Of a stretch of 64,000 bases of DNA, positions 21,858-32,599 are shown piece by piece; the stretch's first letter is position 1, and every line of letters starts with the position of its first letter. The notes under the pieces are model-generated. The model worked only from the letters and a program-made list of their open reading frames with translations, made no database searches and was not told the DNA's origin. The DNA comes from Hyaloperonospora brassicae. Taxonomy: Eukaryota; Oomycota; Peronosporomycetes; Peronosporales; Peronosporaceae. The stretch spans positions 62,001 to 126,000 of the forward strand of contig CANTFL010001488.1 in the NCBI GenBank assembly GCA_947650285.1, written 5' to 3'. Both the position numbers and the translations under genes were made by a program.

Positions 21858-23661
21858 GCAGCTCGAGGTCGCAAAGAAACGTCTTACCTGAGTCGTGATG
21901 ATAGTCGGCCCTTGAGCGCATGTTTTGCGGCAGCAGATTGAATCGATATCGACTGTAATGAGCAATGAGAACTCTTGCGTTTTGCTTTGTTATGGATGCG
22001 GCAATTGTAGGCACTTTGTTCCCGTCGTCCAGTATGTTCGTGCCTTGATGCTGCATGACCCAACAACAGCTTATGTAACGAGGTCGGCGAGCGCTGTTGC
22101 AAATACATGAGCTACCAGCAAACAGCGCCAGTTGTCACATCTACTTGGTCCCTATTGCGAAGACTGTGGAGCTGTGGTGTGATCTTGCAGTCAAAGAATA
22201 TTCTTGGCTTGCCAAACGCGCGTAGCGGATAGCAACGACATCATGCCATGCAGGAGTCAAGCAGCAGGAAAGAACACATCGAGTGTAGCTCTTTTGCTGA
22301 CGCTTTTCGCGTCCCGATCTTGCTTCCTTTGCTTCTGCGGAGTTTGCCTCTGCTCATTTCGGACTCTAACACGGCTGCGTCTATGACTCGTACATTTTTA
22401 CGTCAGCCACGTCTCTTTGTGTCACCATGTGCACGTTCCGGGTGCCCGCAAGAGCAGCCGGGTATACAAAGAAAACGTCCAGCTCCACGCCATGTTAACG
22501 TGTACACAGCTCAGCAGTAGTGCGATCAACAGACCGCAACAATGCGACATCATGCGCAACCGTCGATGGAGACAAAGTCAAGCGCAACTGCATCGCTTCT
22601 TGAACGGCCTCCCGAATACCTCCCACCTGTCAATCACGAACCACATCAGGTCAGCGGACGATCTTCCTCAGCTGCTCATAGTGTTCGTTTCCGACAGCGC
22701 TTAGTAGCGGAGCGACGTGTACCTCGTTGACGAGTGCGTCGCCAGCTGCGAGTGACTATCGCTGCGTCGGCCACGTCGAAGGACCAATCGAGCACACGCT
22801 CTCGTACACACTGAAGACGCCGGTCAGACGTGGAGAAAAGTGCAACAGGAAAACACGTGCGCAAGTCTCGTGACTGTCTCACCGTAGACAGCGAGTGACG
22901 TGTGCACGGCACTAAGCGAGTGAACGAGCAGCAGAGTCTCTCCAACTATCGTTTGACGCGACCAGCAAAAACTGCAGGGGGTCGTTCTGCTGCCCAAAAG
23001 TAGTCCTGATGTACCCGTTGTGTCGTTTCTTCCTTCTTACGTAACAACACGGTGGACTGACCGACATGGGGATCGAGCGCAGTGCCGTTACTTCAGTCGC
23101 TCTTACTTCAGTCGGACCTTCAGGGCACGCGAAAGCCGCACCGCCAATATCCAGCGCGACGTTGCGCTGCTGTTTTCATCATCGCGTCCTGCGTTGCGGG
23201 TCAGAAAAAGACCACGCGCACATCCCCAGATGTCAGCTCTGTTGTTCTCTGTGTCCACCTGACGCCAGCTTTGATATCGGCCAATCCGAGTCTCGCGCTT
23301 TTCCATATCCACCAATCACAGCGCTTCTTCGGACGTACTCGGCGGGCCAGGCAGTCGTCGTTTACCTATCTTGCTCGAGTGCGCCGGAAGCGCTTTGCGT
23401 CGGCCCTTCTCGCAGCGTCTGTGCGTCTCCGCTATCACCTCCGACCCCGTGATCTTCACGCCCGTGCGTCCGTGCACGTACCACTGCAAGTGCGGTGCAC
23501 AAACTCCTCGTCGAGTCGTTCCTACAGTCTCCCAAGTCGCTGCCCCGGCGTCTCACACTAAATCGCGTCCAGGCGATTGTTCCTGTGCCTGTGCGAGCCA
23601 CTTGGTACTTCTATCTGCTGCTGCTGTAAGACGCTCTATAGTTTCCACTACTGGTACTGAG
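21858..23661. other. Intergenic, one possible relic
   Basis: No intact gene is supported. It contains the possible acyl-carrier-protein relic listed separately, and the promoter of the downstream gene must lie in its right part. Confidence 0.5.
22676..22945 (-). pseudogene. Possible mitochondrial acyl carrier protein relic
   Basis: The minus-strand frame reads VALFSTSDRRLQCVRERVLD then WSFDVADAAIVTRSW, resembling the end of a mitochondrial presequence and the first helix of mitochondrial ACP (xxERVLxVxKSFDKVDxxKVTxxxxF). The expected DSL phosphopantetheine motif is not found in any frame downstream, so if the resemblance is real this is a broken copy. The match is short and may be chance. 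Confidence 0.25.
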
Positions 23662-26533
23662 ATGAGCGACAATTGGCGGCTGGACGTCAAGTTCCAAGGC
23701 CGCTCGATTGACCTGATCGGACGCCTTCCGGCGGAGAAACGCGCGCTCTTGCGGGACTTCCCACGTCGGCTCGTGGTCAGTACAAAGGCAAAGCTTTCTG
23801 CTATCCCGCACAAGGGCTTTTTCTGCAAATTCTTTGCCAAAAACTGTGAAGAGATTAAAGTTTACATGAAGAAACACGAGTGCGCTCTGTGCGTGCACTT
23901 CGTGGCTTCGACGTTCAATTTTACGCTCTATCTGCTGGTGCCCGCGGCGCTGAAAGGGCTGAAGTGTCTGCATCGACTACGGAAGAGCGGTACGTGAAGT
24001 TGGAGATCCGAAATGCTGTTTTTGTGGGAAATTGAGCTGGTTTTGACGGTATGTAAGCTGTCGATCTTTGTCCTGTGCGAGAAGGAGCAAGCCCAGATTC
24101 TATTCAGTCGCTGTGCACGGATCGAGACGGTGTGGTGATTGGGTTTATTGTATCGGAAGTGAATGTGGAGATGGAGGAGAAGCTGCAGGAAAAACTGAAA
24201 GTGATGGAAGAACTGGAGTCATCGGCCAAGGCGATTTCGCACACGTTTGGTGACCCGATGCTAGAATTTGACTTGCTGATTGACCAGTTGGACACGAAGC
24301 CGTCGGCTATTCAGGTGTGTGTTGTGTTGCTTGTGATGGATGGAGACTAGTTGAGTGCGTTATGTACTTATTCGGGTCGTTTGTTACAGGCTTGCTCGAA
24401 GTTTATTGTTCGCCATCAGCATTTACACGCCGCTATATGCCAGAAGCTAGCCTGGACGATGAATGTCATGCACTCTTCCAAAGCCAGGGCTAGCATTGTG
24501 TATGTTGTCCACGATGTGATCAAGACGGTGCGTGCAAATTGTCCACAAAAGGACCGCAATGCTAAAATGCGCGAGTCTGCACTGGTGCTGTCGCTCGAGA
24601 AGATCCTGTATCAGCTGACACAAACGATGAAAGGCGATGTAAAGCACAACGTACGTACGAGCACTGCATTCGTGTGCATGCGAGACGCTTGGACTGATGA
24701 CGCGGGTTTTGTATGCTTTCTTGCAGCTGAATGTTCGAACGGTGTTTGAGTTTTGGGCTAAGTGGGGGTTGCGGTACTCGGCGCCAGTAGCAGGTAAAGC
24801 GGATGCACTGAAGCACGACTCCATGCTCAAGATTGACGAGACATTCGAGATGCTGGAGCGAGAGGTTTCGCTCGCGTTTGATGCTTCGTCATCGCCCGTT
24901 AAACCATCAGCGCCCCCCAAGGTTGTTGCATTCATGAAGAAGCACAATATCCAGCCGGGTCCGTGGGAAATCTACCTAGAGCGGGCGTCGCCTCAAGAAA
25001 TGGAAGAGCTGGACGCTGTTCTCGACTTGAATACCAAGTATTTTGACTTCAATCACTGGGATCCGGCTGAAAAGGGAGGCAGACGCGGTGGCGAGATGTT
25101 TTTACATCATTATGCCAAGTCAATAATGCCGTGGCTACTTCACGAACCGTCATCCTCTAATGTTGCAAACGTTGGGAAGAGAAAACATGCGAAAGGCTCT
25201 CTGATCTTGCTGCGTGACGCGTTCTTGTGCACATGGGACCTCGACCCGACTGCAGCGCGTGCTGTTTCTGATATTGAGCACTCATTGTTGGACGATATGT
25301 GGAAAAAGATGGAGTATGTGAAGTGTCAGAACCCTTCAGCGTTTGTATTTGGAAAGGTGAGACGGGTGAAGACAATTCAGTTTGCCAATAGTCCTGCGAC
25401 AGATGCAATTCTGAAGACAGTCGAAGATGAGTCGAAAGTGCAGTCGAGTGCACTCGTTGCAGAGCTGACCAAGGTATTCAAGCTGGATACGATGGCGCGT
25501 GAAATGGTCGCTAAAGTCAAGACAAAGTCCGATTTGTGCTACATTGCAAAAGAGCTATGCCATCGTTGTCGTCACCACATGGTGGCGAACCCGTCAGTAC
25601 ATATGGTGAAGCTTTGCCAAAAGGTTCTTGCCACCAAGAATCCGATGAAGGCTTACTCATTAGCTATGAAAAGCATGATTTCTCGGCAGATGAAGATGTT
25701 TCCGACGCTCGATAAGGAGGCAAAGTACGTGCGCGTTTTACCCATTGTTCGAAAATGTTACTCATACTTACACGTGGTTGTTTTCGTTCAGGAAAAAGCG
25801 GAAGTTGGAGAGCATCAGTGCGTCTTTTTCTCCTGTAACTGAAAGCGAAGCTTCCAGTCCACCTCAGTCCGACCTGACCGACGCCGAGCTGGCCGCTGTG
25901 AAGCGAAGCATCCCGAAGCCTCCCAAGCTGCTATTCAAGAAGGTTGATCTGAAAACAATCACGCATCAGGAGACGAATGATAATGGCACCGTGGGTGTCG
26001 CGACTTCCGGTATTCCCAATGCCGGAAAAGGACTATTTAACCTCTCGGCCCACACATGGCCGGCGTTTTCGGTTGTCTGCATCTTCGGTGTTCGACGAAT
26101 TACGAAAGAAATGCACCATGATGGCCTGAACAAGGTAGCACGATGCGGAGAGCTAGGGGAGACGTTTGTCGTTGTCAATGGCACCGTGCGCGACGTGGAC
26201 AAGTTTCAGACACAGTACGGTCACCGCTTGATGCCTTTTGACGGTTTGGTGGATGCGGATGGATCGGTTGGCGGTTTCCCGAATGATCGTGTGTACGAGT
26301 ATCCCGCGGACGTTTATTGGGATGCGTCTGGATTTTACAACAACTGCATTCTCGTGCCCGGTTGCGTAATCGAGAACCCACAGAACACGACGAGTCCGAT
26401 TGTGTTGAACCAGTTGTATATCGTCACGTGGAAGGAGGTGTCTGTACGCGAGGAATTCTTTCTGGCGTACGGAACGTCGTATTACGAAGACGACGAGAAG
26501 ACGAGCACCATCAGTGATAGAAGTAGCGCTTAG
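23662..26533 (+). CDS. Large nuclear-type protein with CID-like and SET-like domains
   Basis: Exons 23662-23989, about 24088-24314 (several in-phase acceptors 24082-24097), 24390-24650, 24727-25724 and 25792-26533 give about 850 aa. Residues about 165-300 resemble a CTD-interacting domain of the ENTH/VHS type: a helical array with SKARASIVYVVHDVIKTVRA, SLEKILYQLTQTM and VRTVFEFWAKWGL, compare the ALLYVxNDVIQN and LxxxLxxWxxxxxF patterns. The middle (305-600) is helical without a clear family. Exon 5 starts with a KKKRKL basic nuclear signal, and residues about 650-835 look SET-like: SGIPNAGKGLFNLSAH at the start and VREEFFLAYGTSYY at the end, with NNCILVPG where NHSC normally sits. CID proteins bind the RNA polymerase II tail; SET proteins methylate lysine. 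The altered N-H motif makes activity doubtful. Domain calls are from pattern only. Confidence 0.65.
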
Positions 26534-28170
26534 TAGCGGAATAGAAGCAGCGAGGTCGAGGAATCCGTCTCGCTACAACGTAACCTATGACGAACCAACG
26601 ACTTGAGGGAACGATCGATGTCCGAGCCATGCAAGGCTTCCAGCTCCCCGTTTCGTCGGTACTCGTGAGAGCTGACGCTCTGTGGTCAGCGCTCAGCAGC
26701 ACGGTGCTAATTGATCAAATTGCACGTACGAATCGACACGAAGGATCGAAAAGTCAATAGATGGAGTCGCGTACGCTTTTCTTGAGTGATGACTGGCGTT
26801 GGAAGTCTGAGCTCATGTGAAGATCGCGCTGGCCACTCGATGCTATTCATTTCGTCACGTGTACAAACTAACATACTTCTCACATCTTAGCTTAATCAAC
26901 GCGTGCTCCAACACCTCGACTTGATTGCGAGATGCAACTTGCACCCAGGACATGTGTGCTGGACATTCCACCACACATGCAAACATCCTGCGTGGAAGTT
27001 GTGGCCACACGGTAGACGCAACGTTTTGTCGTCGGCCAACCACCGCAGCAGATCGGGCACCCGAAGCTGCCACCACTCGAATCACCCCCGCAATCGATGC
27101 CTGTGTGGAAGAGCGTTGTTGGCACGATCATACGAAGCACAACTTGCACCAAATCGTTTGCGCACGCTTGACATTCATGACGCTGGTCGTGTTCGATGCC
27201 AGCGCTGGCACGTTCCCATGTCCGACGTGCGCCAACATGCAGAGAGGTCTTGAGAATGCGCTATAGATGGCTGCAGCATGCAAAATTCTTGCATCTATTT
27301 CCGACTCGACGGGCGCTCGTGCACAGTAGCGTGAGTCCATCCGAAGGTTTGTTGGGCACCCACTTTTGACGCTTGGCGCTGTTCATACGTACGATACAGC
27401 ATACACCAGCAACGACAGTGTCCTCTGTCTTGGTGATAAGTAAGAGAGTCTACAACGAACAACAGAGTGTATCGCTGAAGAACCTGTGGTTGCTCCTACA
27501 CGGACAGTGGCCGCTGACTCAACAGACTAATTCAAGTTAACGCAGACGCCATTGTTCGCACTGACGACGTCCATTGGCGAGATGGACTTCATGCAAAGGG
27601 CAGTCGCTGCCGCGATTGCGGCGACACAAATCGGAGAATGACAAGTGGACGACCGGCAGGCGATCCGTCAGTAGCTGTGGCTTTCTCCGCCGGAGCCAAT
27701 GAGCGAATGCAGCGCGGGCAACCCACCGACAACTTGGACGTGACTATTTGTGCCGGTACAAAAACAGGTCGCACGTTGCGGGGTGGCGAGCCCCGTCTGA
27801 CGACACAGCCGCGCAGTCGCATGTCGTCTGTTTGCGACAGCGACCGCGCAGCCGATGTAATCGAGCGGTGGTGTGGCGCACGCAACTTAACGAGCGATGC
27901 AAGTGTCGTCCGGTTGTGGGCGTGTGAGCCTCCCACGCGATATTCGTTGTATCCAGATAAAGTGTCGCCTCGAACCCAAATTTTTGCCCTACAGTGCAGC
28001 CGCTCCAGTCAGCGACCGCACTGTTCACATCTGCAAAGGGTCCTGAGCAAATCGAGTCGACTAGGCGACGTCAGACGGAAAGGACGTCCCGCCAACAATA
28101 ACAATACGCGCTGGTATACAACAAAACATCAGGTCAGGCTCCATGACGTGGTTACATGCACAATGAGGTC
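26534..28170. other. Intergenic, no supported gene
   Basis: Between convergent genes. A Cys-rich 113-codon + frame at 26925-27266 (ends FPCPTCANMQRGLENAL) has twelve cysteines, but overlaps comparable frames on both strands and has no family resemblance, so I do not call it. Nothing else stands out. Confidence 0.5.
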
Positions 28171-28506
28171 TCAGCTCGTGTCCGAGTCGCAATTCTTCTT
28201 GTCGTCGCGCCCTTCCTGTTCCTCGAGCACGCGACGGTTCTCAATATCGCGCAGCTTCTCGCGCAAGTCCGCGGGCGTGTAGCGACTATTGAGCGTCCTG
28301 TACTTCTTCAGCTGAATAACACCCACGATCTCGCGGACCATCCAGCGTCCGCGCTTGATCGCTTTCTTCACCGCAACGGGGTCCGTGAGATTGCGATTGA
28401 GGAAGAAGGCGGCTTTGACCTTCTCACGCACGTGGCTTAGGCCGAGCGGATAGTCGCGGCCGACGAGCAAGAAGCGCCTGTAGAGGTCGCGCACCTTTGG
28501 ATCCAT
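28171..28506 (-). CDS. ETFRF1: ETFRF1/LYRM5-like LYR-motif protein, 111 aa
   Basis: A single-exon protein of 111 residues starting MDPKVRDLYRRFLLVGRDYP. It has the LYR motif (residues 8-10), then the family-specific GRDYPLG and a helical LYR_Complex1 body ending LKKYRTLNSRY, which matches ETFRF1 (LYRM5). LYR proteins work in the mitochondrial matrix with acyl-ACP; ETFRF1 binds electron transfer flavoprotein and influences its FAD content in animals. The start at 28506 was preferred over the ATG nine codons upstream because homologues begin right before the LYR motif. The acidic Lys/Asp-rich C-terminus (EEQEGRDDKKNCDSDTS) is an extension. It is divergently transcribed from the gene at 28631. 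Confidence 0.85.
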   Translation of the reverse strand: MDPKVRDLYRRFLLVGRDYPLGLSHVREKVKAAFFLNRNLTDPVAVKKAIKRGRWMVREIVGVIQLKKYRTLNSRYTPADLREKLRDIENRRVLEEQEGRDDKKNCDSDTS

Positions 28507-28630
28507 CTTTTGTGTGTGTGTGAGTGCCGGCAATCAACTAAAGGGTTGTGGGGGTGTTTTCAGAACACTGGCTACGATAATATCTGGATGTTTCATTCTT
28601 CTCCGCACTCTTAAATAAGAGTTCAGCAGC
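28507..28630. promoter_or_regulatory. Short shared divergent promoter region
   Basis: Only 124 bases separate the ATG of the ETFRF1-like gene (-) from the ATG of the 245-aa gene (+). Both promoters must fit here or overlap the genes. I see no clear TATA box. Inferred from gene arrangement. Confidence 0.5.
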
Positions 28631-29368
28631 ATGAGCTCCGAAATAGACCGTCGAGCTGTCCCGGACGAAGTCACGGCGCTGCTGACGGTCAAGATCGGCG
28701 AAGTATCGCGCACGTCCCGCAAACACCTGACGATCATCACATTTAGCTTTCTCCTGTCCGAGGGGCTCGACGTGCTCCGGGCCAAAACGGACTCGTGCAC
28801 GGAAAAGGTGCTGAGCAGTTTCCAGGGCGAGCGCCACGTGCGCCACGACATGGCGATGTACATGCGGCCAGGAGCTCACTCGAAACAGGCGGAGCTGGTT
28901 GAGATCACGCACGACAACTTCCACAGTCGCTTGAACCGAAGCTACAAGAACTACCTCAAGCGCAAGACGCACGCGCCGTTCCAGTGCGAGATCTACGTGT
29001 ACGTCAAGAAGCTGGTGCCGTCGAGGCGTCGACGACTTAAGGAGACTGGAGCGGTCGTCGAAAGAGAGGGCCCGGAAGTCAAGCGAAATCGGTTTACGAT
29101 TTCTGAAGAGGGAGACGAAGAGCACCGGACGCTCGAGACGGTGCAGGGGCAACAGGTTCCTGGCGGCTACTATCGTCCGGTGCGGATGCTCGTCAACGGA
29201 GCTGTTGTGCCAGTGCAAGTGAACGTGCAGGACCTCTTGGCCTGCTTCACATTGTTCCAGCAGCAAACACTCGTTGGATCGACCGATGAAGATGGTCGTC
29301 GCGACTACGATCGAGGTGGTCACGAAGCTGTTGACGGAGCTGACCCTGATGGAGACACGTTCGAGTGA
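28631..29368 (+). CDS. Conserved-looking hypothetical protein, 245 aa
   Basis: An open frame of 245 codons starting MSSEIDRRAVPDEVTALLTV. The first 140 residues have mixed alpha/beta character (HLTIITFSFLLSEGLDVLRA; ITHDNFHSRLNRSYKNYLKR; FQCEIYVYVKKLVPSRRRR), then a charged linker and a Pro/Val-rich hydrophobic segment (YYRPVRMLVNGAVVPVQVNV). The last 25 residues are Asp/Gly-rich. No signal peptide or membrane segment is evident. I do not recognise a family. The antisense frame over the same region has the Val/Leu/His-rich composition typical of a shadow, so the + strand is preferred. A short promoter shared with the ETFRF1-like gene suggests broad expression. Confidence 0.6.
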   Translation: MSSEIDRRAVPDEVTALLTVKIGEVSRTSRKHLTIITFSFLLSEGLDVLRAKTDSCTEKVLSSFQGERHVRHDMAMYMRPGAHSKQAELVEITHDNFHSRLNRSYKNYLKRKTHAPFQCEIYVYVKKLVPSRRRRLKETGAVVEREGPEVKRNRFTISEEGDEEHRTLETVQGQQVPGGYYRPVRMLVNGAVVPVQVNVQDLLACFTLFQQQTLVGSTDEDGRRDYDRGGHEAVDGADPDGDTFE

Positions 29369-29835
29369 GCAGGTCTTCTTGACGAGGCGACAGCGAAAGA
29401 CGGTCCGAACAAACAAGCCACGAGGCAGACCAAAGCAGCAGGCACTTTCTATCGTACATATTAGGCGGATCCACCCAAGCGCTTGCTTTTCTACAAATGT
29501 ACTTACTACTGCTACTACTTCTCGCGTGCTGCTGCTGCTTCGTTTCAATGTCCTCTTCCGCAAATGGCTCTCCAACACGGACTGCACTTCTTCTTCGTCG
29601 TCTGTTTGTTCTGAGCTTGAGCTTCAGCGGTAGCCGGAAGTACAGACGTACTTACGCATTTCCAAGTCGTGGCAATCCGACCGTGCAGCGAAGCTACAGG
29701 TATTTCACAATCCAAAACCCCGGATATGTAAATAGAAAATGCAAAATTTGGCAACGAACCGTGCGTTCCGGAATGCACACGGCAGTAATGGACGAGGCAT
29801 CAACTTGGAGCTCGTCATCTCGAGCCAGCCCCATT

Positions 29836-31896
29836 TCAGTACTCCGACGGTGGTAGTCCCGTTGCATCAAAACTGCTCCAGGATGACCCAGAGTCCCGTC
29901 GTGGGAGACGTCCACCCAATGTCGAGCGCTTGTCCTCCACCGTTTTCAAGTAACGGTACTGGCCAGGGTGTGGCATGTACTGCTGGTGATGTTGAGCCGG
30001 GTCATACGGCTGGTGCTGGAAACCAAACGGGTGCTGTCCGGCTCCTCCTCGTGACGACTGCTGCAACTGAATCTGGTGTTGAGGCACAAAACCCGGTTGC
30101 TGGGCAGGAGGAGGTTGCAGCTGGAAAGGGGCTGCTGGTGGCGGCTGATGATGCTGCTGCTGATACTGTTGCTGATATTGATACTGGAGCTGCAGCTGTT
30201 TTTCCATCGAGACCGGCGGAGGCGGTGGAACGGGTGAGCTCGGGCCAAAGTCGACACCGAAACCAGAGCCACTAGCTGCAGCGGCCATCTGTGCCGTGTT
30301 GCCCTCCACCGTTCGTAGGTCATTCTGACCGTGTGCAAAACGACACTCCTCTTTCGAGTAGTTGCAGTTGCCTTTCAAAAAGTAGTAGCATAGCTCTGTC
30401 TTGTAGCTCTGCAATCGTGGCGTGGCGGAAGGCAGGATCGTCTGACTGCCTCCACTACCGCCGCTTCCAGAGCCTCCATCGCGGAGATCGTTCACTCCGT
30501 GAGCCATCAGACAGTCGCGACGAGGTTTTGGGCACGTGCCATTTTCGTAAGCTTGACATATCCGAGTCTTGTAGCCGGGTACGTGCTTGCTACTAGCAGC
30601 GCTACTGCTCGATCCACCGGGACGCACCAGGTCACTCTCACCGTGCGCAAATGAACACGTGCGTCTCGTCTTGTTGCATTTTCCTTGCATATAATACATG
30701 CAAATCTCTGTCTTCCAGTTGTTCGCAGATCCCGGTGGAGGTTCAATCAGTCCGACCTGGCTACCACTCCGATGCGCGCTCGTCTTGCTGTGACCAACGT
30801 TTGATGACCGAGACGGCGGAGTCGACGTCATCGATGCCAAGTTGCTACCACTCTCAGCAGTTCGTCGGGCTCCACTCACTGGATTCACACTCGGGTGGGT
30901 GCTCAAAATGTAGTCCATGGCTGCCAATTCCTGGTCGTCAAAGCGTCGCAGAATCATCTCCAATTCTTTGATCGGAATAGCGTCGAAAACCTCCGACAGC
31001 ATTGACAGCTTCACAGATGCTACTGCTGACGGTACCGACACCCTGCCACTACTATCGTGGCTTGTCTCAGGTAGTCCATCTCCTTCACCGTCTTTCAGAC
31101 CTTGATGCTTAGCAGTCGCACTAGTCAATGAAGCCCCTGGTAGTGGAGGTGGTACCGGAAGCGATGGCGATTTCAAATCGTCCGCACCTTGTGAAAAAAA
31201 TGGCAATGCTTTCTCCTCGTCGAGCGTGTCGTCGGCAAATGCTTTGGCGTGTCTTGGCGTCACTTGAGGTGAATCCAGCAATGCAGACGGCAAAAACTGA
31301 TCCATAAGAGTATTCCGAAGCGTCTGTGTGGTCGAAGAAGGCGAGGGAGGCTCGTCGTCGTCCGCGATGCCTTCATGATCACCTGCACCTCTAGACGACT
31401 CTGACGGATAAAAGTCGAAAGCCATAAGACTCGACCCTCCCGTAGCACCAGCGGTCGCGCTTGATCCACTGGCACCGCTGGCAGGACCGACAATCGACTC
31501 GTTGGATGCCGTCCACGGGTTCTCACTTGGCTCCTGGGCCACATGTGGAGAACGTGGGGACCGAGCACATCCTCCGCCACCCGAACTGGCGTCGTCTCTG
31601 CTGCGCCGCCGTCGCAGTTCCTTTATCTCGTTATTGGCGTCGACGAGCGCCAGCCGTTCGTCGATAAGGTCGCGTTTGAGTTTCGTCGAGAGCGCGCTAT
31701 AGAACGCCAATTTCTGCTGCGAAACTCGCTGCTCGTCGTGCAGTTCGTCCACAACTTGCTGCAGTTGTCGCACTTGAAGCCGCGAGAGCTGGAGCTCATG
31801 CGAGAGGCGGTGGACGTCGTCGCGCCCTGGCTTCCCGAGCAGCTGCTCGTCGCCTGGTGCAACAGCGGCGTCGCCTTTCTCCATCTTTAGCGACAT
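29836..31896 (-). CDS. Triple CCCH zinc-finger RNA-binding protein, 686 aa
   Basis: A single 686-aa frame. Residues about 28-97 form a coiled coil (LSRLQVRQLQQVVDELHDEQ). Residues about 290-335 resemble a CUE-type ubiquitin-binding fold (LSEVFDAIPIKELEMILRRF, then ELAAMDYIL). Three CCCH fingers follow at about 394-420 (TEICMYYMQGKCNKTRRTCS then FAHG), 440-466 (RICQAYENGTCPKPRRDCLM then AHG) and 497-523 (TELCYYFLKGNCNYSKEECR then FAHG). Spacing is C-x8-C-x6-C-x3-H for fingers one and three, and close to it for two. The rest is low complexity: Ser/Gly-rich linkers, then a Pro/Gln-rich C-terminus. CCCH proteins of this type bind AU-rich or U-rich mRNA and control decay or translation. A CUE-like region beside them would link RNA binding to ubiquitin; that part is inference. 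Confidence 0.8.
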   Translation of the reverse strand: MSLKMEKGDAAVAPGDEQLLGKPGRDDVHRLSHELQLSRLQVRQLQQVVDELHDEQRVSQQKLAFYSALSTKLKRDLIDERLALVDANNEIKELRRRRSRDDASSGGGGCARSPRSPHVAQEPSENPWTASNESIVGPASGASGSSATAGATGGSSLMAFDFYPSESSRGAGDHEGIADDDEPPSPSSTTQTLRNTLMDQFLPSALLDSPQVTPRHAKAFADDTLDEEKALPFFSQGADDLKSPSLPVPPPLPGASLTSATAKHQGLKDGEGDGLPETSHDSSGRVSVPSAVASVKLSMLSEVFDAIPIKELEMILRRFDDQELAAMDYILSTHPSVNPVSGARRTAESGSNLASMTSTPPSRSSNVGHSKTSAHRSGSQVGLIEPPPGSANNWKTEICMYYMQGKCNKTRRTCSFAHGESDLVRPGGSSSSAASSKHVPGYKTRICQAYENGTCPKPRRDCLMAHGVNDLRDGGSGSGGSGGSQTILPSATPRLQSYKTELCYYFLKGNCNYSKEECRFAHGQNDLRTVEGNTAQMAAAASGSGFGVDFGPSSPVPPPPPVSMEKQLQLQYQYQQQYQQQHHQPPPAAPFQLQPPPAQQPGFVPQHQIQLQQSSRGGAGQHPFGFQHQPYDPAQHHQQYMPHPGQYRYLKTVEDKRSTLGGRLPRRDSGSSWSSFDATGLPPSEY

Positions 31897-32060
31897 AGCC
31901 AGTGTTCAAAACCCAACAGATCACATCAGTCAGTCAGTCAATGAGTCAGTCGGTCGAGTGAGACGCACAATGAAGGCGTAATTAACTCGCATAACACATA
32001 GCGAACGACACAAATGATGGTCCACCGATTTGTGTCCCGTCGTTAATAAAAACACCATTT

Positions 32061-32556
32061 CTAACTAGAAAGTCCAGCAAAACCGCCGGACAACTGTCTT
32101 CGCCACGTACGTACCCTCGCAAACTTGACAGGACTGGACGCGACGCCATATTCGCGGCCAATGTCCGACAGGACCTGCGCCCAAACGGAATCGTGACGAA
32201 ACAACACGTACTAATCGTCAGTGATTGCGCCACGTTTCCACCTCAACGACCTCCAAGACGCGTAACAAGCAAACCACAGCAAGTGCGACTCCAAGCCCAC
32301 ACCTGCCGTTGCGCTTTCTGCGTCGCACGAGCTGTCGTCCCTTTGTAACATTCCCTTTTTCACGCACCTGGACAAGGGACGTCTGGAAAGCCTGGCTGAC
32401 CTCTGCGGCCACGCGGTTCAGCAGCTCACCGGTCTCAGGTTTCGACGCCGTACGCTGTTCTTCAGTCGAAATTAAGGCTTCGTCGACGGCGTCTACCACC
32501 GGCGCCGAGTCCTGCTGCTGCTGCTGCTCGGCTGGCAAGCCTGGTGCGGCTGCCAT
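32061..32556 (-). CDS. Small spliced hypothetical protein, 100 aa
   Basis: Exon 1 32556-32368 (63 codons, MAAAPGLPAEQQQQQDSAPV at the start) and exon 2 32174-32061 (37 codons plus TAG) join in phase 0 across a 193-base GT-AG intron (donor GTGCGT, acceptor GCGCAG). The predicted protein has a Gln run, a helical middle (LLNRVAAEVSQAFQTSLVQ) that continues smoothly into VLSDIGREYGVASSPVKFAR, and a short basic/Gly tail. Continuity of the helix across the splice is the main evidence that the intron is real. An unspliced reading would end after 119 residues with a hydrophobic stretch. The function is unknown. The start codon could be eight codons upstream. Confidence 0.5.
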
Positions 32557-32599
32557 CCCAATTAGTGATGTGGGCAATCGAGTGCGCAGCTGGTGAGTG

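Noticed and set aside
28538..29587. 349-codon minus-strand frame
   Set aside because: Leu/Val/His/Arg-rich shadow of the 245-aa + strand gene; it also runs through the shared promoter.
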